Shown here piece after piece: positions 62,883 to 64,000 of a stretch of DNA of 64,000 nucleotides. A program made the translations under genes and the position numbers. The notes beneath the pieces are model-generated. The model was not told the DNA's origin and did no database searches. It saw only the letters and a list, made by a program, of their open reading frames with translations. This DNA is from Pseudoalteromonas luteoviolacea (GTDB lineage Bacteria > Pseudomonadota > Gammaproteobacteria > Enterobacterales > Alteromonadaceae), in assembly GCF_018100925.1 (NCBI RefSeq), contig NZ_JAGJEH010000008.1:62001-126000 (forward strand). The letters run 5' to 3'. Every line of letters begins with the position of its first letter. Position 1 is the first letter of the stretch.

Positions 62883-63818
62883 ATGAGTTCAGAATTAGAA
62901 CATATATCGGTGTTAATGGATGAAACACTCGATGCACTAGATATCAAACCCAGTGGTATATATATTGACGGCACTTTTGGACGTGGTGGTCACTCGGGGC
63001 AAATTCTGAAACGTTTAGGTGAGTCGGGGCGTTTACAGGCGATTGATCAGGATCCTCAGGCGATCCAAGCTGCTCAGAAGTTTGCTCAAGATACACGCTT
63101 TTCTATTGCACACAATCGCTTTTCAAATATCGCGCAAGTTGCCAGTGAAGCAGGGCTAACTGGCAAAGTCGATGGTATTTTATTAGATATCGGTGTTTCA
63201 TCTCCGCAACTGGATGATGCAGATCGTGGTTTCAGCTTTATGAAAGAGGGACCTCTGGATATGCGAATGAATCCGGAGGCAGGGCGCAGTGCAGCTCAAT
63301 GGCTTGCAGAAGCAGAGCTGGAAGACATGGTATATGTAATTAAAAAGTATGGTGAAGAAAAATTTGCCAGACGTATTGCGCACAAAATTATTGAAACCCG
63401 TGAAGAGACTGATATCACGACGACAAAGCAATTGGCAGATTTAATTGATGAAGCTGTGCCAGTTAAAGATAAACATAAACACCCTGCAACACGCACATTT
63501 CAAGCTATTCGCATTTACATCAATAGTGAACTAGAAGAAATTCAAACGGCTCTGTCAGCATCTCTAGAGGTATTGAAGCCGGGTGGCCGTTTGGTTGTTA
63601 TTTCTTTTCATTCACTGGAAGACCGAATCGTTAAACAATTTATAAAAAAGCAGAGCAAGGGGGAAGCAATTCCGAGAGGGTTACCTTTGACAGATGAGCA
63701 AATCAATAAAAACTTAACGCTCAAAGCGATTGGTAAAGCGATCAAACCAAGTAAGACGGAAATTAATAATAACCCTCGAGCGAGAAGCTCTGTACTGCGT
63801 ATTGCTGAGAAATTATAA
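62883..63818 (+). CDS. rsmH: 16S rRNA m4C1402 methyltransferase RsmH
   Basis: 311 residues (E. coli 313). The AdoMet-binding segments are YIDGTFGRGGHSGQIL, AIDQDP and DGILLDIGVSSPQLDDADRGFSF, and the family-specific RTFQAIRIYINSELEEI and ISFHSLEDRIVKQF are present. It methylates N4 of C1402, the same nucleotide whose ribose is methylated by RsmI, encoded about 6 kb upstream in this window. Its stop codon directly abuts the ftsL start. Confidence 0.97.
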   Translation: MSSELEHISVLMDETLDALDIKPSGIYIDGTFGRGGHSGQILKRLGESGRLQAIDQDPQAIQAAQKFAQDTRFSIAHNRFSNIAQVASEAGLTGKVDGILLDIGVSSPQLDDADRGFSFMKEGPLDMRMNPEAGRSAAQWLAEAELEDMVYVIKKYGEEKFARRIAHKIIETREETDITTTKQLADLIDEAVPVKDKHKHPATRTFQAIRIYINSELEEIQTALSASLEVLKPGGRLVVISFHSLEDRIVKQFIKKQSKGEAIPRGLPLTDEQINKNLTLKAIGKAIKPSKTEINNNPRARSSVLRIAEKL

Positions 63819-64000
63819 ATGGCTAAACCTGCGCAACGTCAACCTCAGCTTTTTTTGGAGATTTGCCATGTTTTATTGGCGAACAAGCTGACATTTTTGC
63901 TGCTCGTCAGTGTGTTTATATCGTCTTTGGTGGTGGTACAAATAACACATTCGACTCGGCAACAGTTGATATTGCAAGATCAGTTACTCCAGCAAAGGGA
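63819..64000 (+). CDS. ftsL: cell division protein FtsL, 3' truncated by the window end
   Basis: Sixty codons are visible before the window ends. A short cytoplasmic N-terminus (MAKPAQRQPQLFLEICHVLL) is followed by a membrane helix (LTFLLLVSVFISSLVVVQ) and the start of a periplasmic coiled coil (THSTRQQLILQDQLLQQ). This topology and the position after rsmH identify FtsL, partner of FtsB and FtsQ in the divisome. The ATG at 63819 immediately follows the rsmH TAA. Confidence 0.9.
   Translation, partial: MAKPAQRQPQLFLEICHVLLANKLTFLLLVSVFISSLVVVQITHSTRQQLILQDQLLQQR

Overview
The window is a stretch of core chromosome from a marine gammaproteobacterium, most probably a Pseudoalteromonas or a close relative in the Alteromonadales. 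This rests on gene content and order, on protein style (for example an SSB with a long Gln/Gly linker ending in DFDDDIPF) and on moderately AT-rich codon use. It is an inference; no database was searched. I see no phage, insertion sequence, CRISPR array or tRNA.

Layout. Positions 1-3.3 kb hold small metabolic or unknown genes: a truncated AEC-family transporter, a YacL-family protein, a 2-oxoglutarate/Fe(II) oxygenase, a hotdog thioesterase and an unrecognised membrane protein. Positions 3.3-9.5 kb carry uvrA with a clear LexA box, a periplasmic binding protein, a YajR-like efflux pump and ssb. Positions 9.6-14.4 kb carry a degenerate GGDEF/EAL membrane protein resembling CsrD, a D-cysteine desulfhydrase-type PLP enzyme and a secreted coiled-coil/PEGA/FGE-like protein. 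Then comes the long block mreBCD-yhdE-rng-yhdP-nitrilase-tldD (14.5-25.3 kb), with darP, pmbA and mgtE behind it.

Positions 29.0-36.8 kb (minus strand) hold the operon-like run yrbG-kdsD-kdsC-lptC-lptA-lptB-rpoN-hpf-ptsN-rapZ-npr. It links LPS transport and Kdo synthesis with sigma-54 and the nitrogen PTS. Divergently, mlaFEDCB-ibaG-murA (37.0-41.7 kb) encodes retrograde phospholipid transport and the first step of peptidoglycan synthesis. Next come the periplasmic proteases degS and degQ, zapG and zapE, the ribosomal operon rplM-rpsI, a small secreted protein, the cytochrome bc1 operon petABC, and sspAB. The outer-membrane and cell-wall genes dolP-diaA-yraN-lpoA follow on the minus strand, then rsmI, the RNase P RNA gene rnpB, a lipoprotein alkaline phosphatase, a large Cache/PAS/GGDEF/EAL protein, and the start of the division and cell wall (dcw) cluster (mraZ-rsmH-ftsL, cut by the window end).

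Most of the window serves envelope building and division: MreBCD and MurA for the wall, Lpt/Kds for LPS, Mla for lipid asymmetry, LpoA, DolP, Deg proteases, ZapE/G and the dcw start. Regulatory elements readable by eye are the LexA box before uvrA, a MraZ operator of four TGG repeats 10 bp apart plus a second, inverted pair upstream, an rplM promoter overlapping the zapE terminator, a hairpin leader before rplM, and a structured mgtE leader. I found no convincing undescribed multi-gene system. The best leads are the FGE-like protein lacking catalytic cysteines, the degenerate CsrD-like protein, the mgtE leader and the second MraZ-like site.
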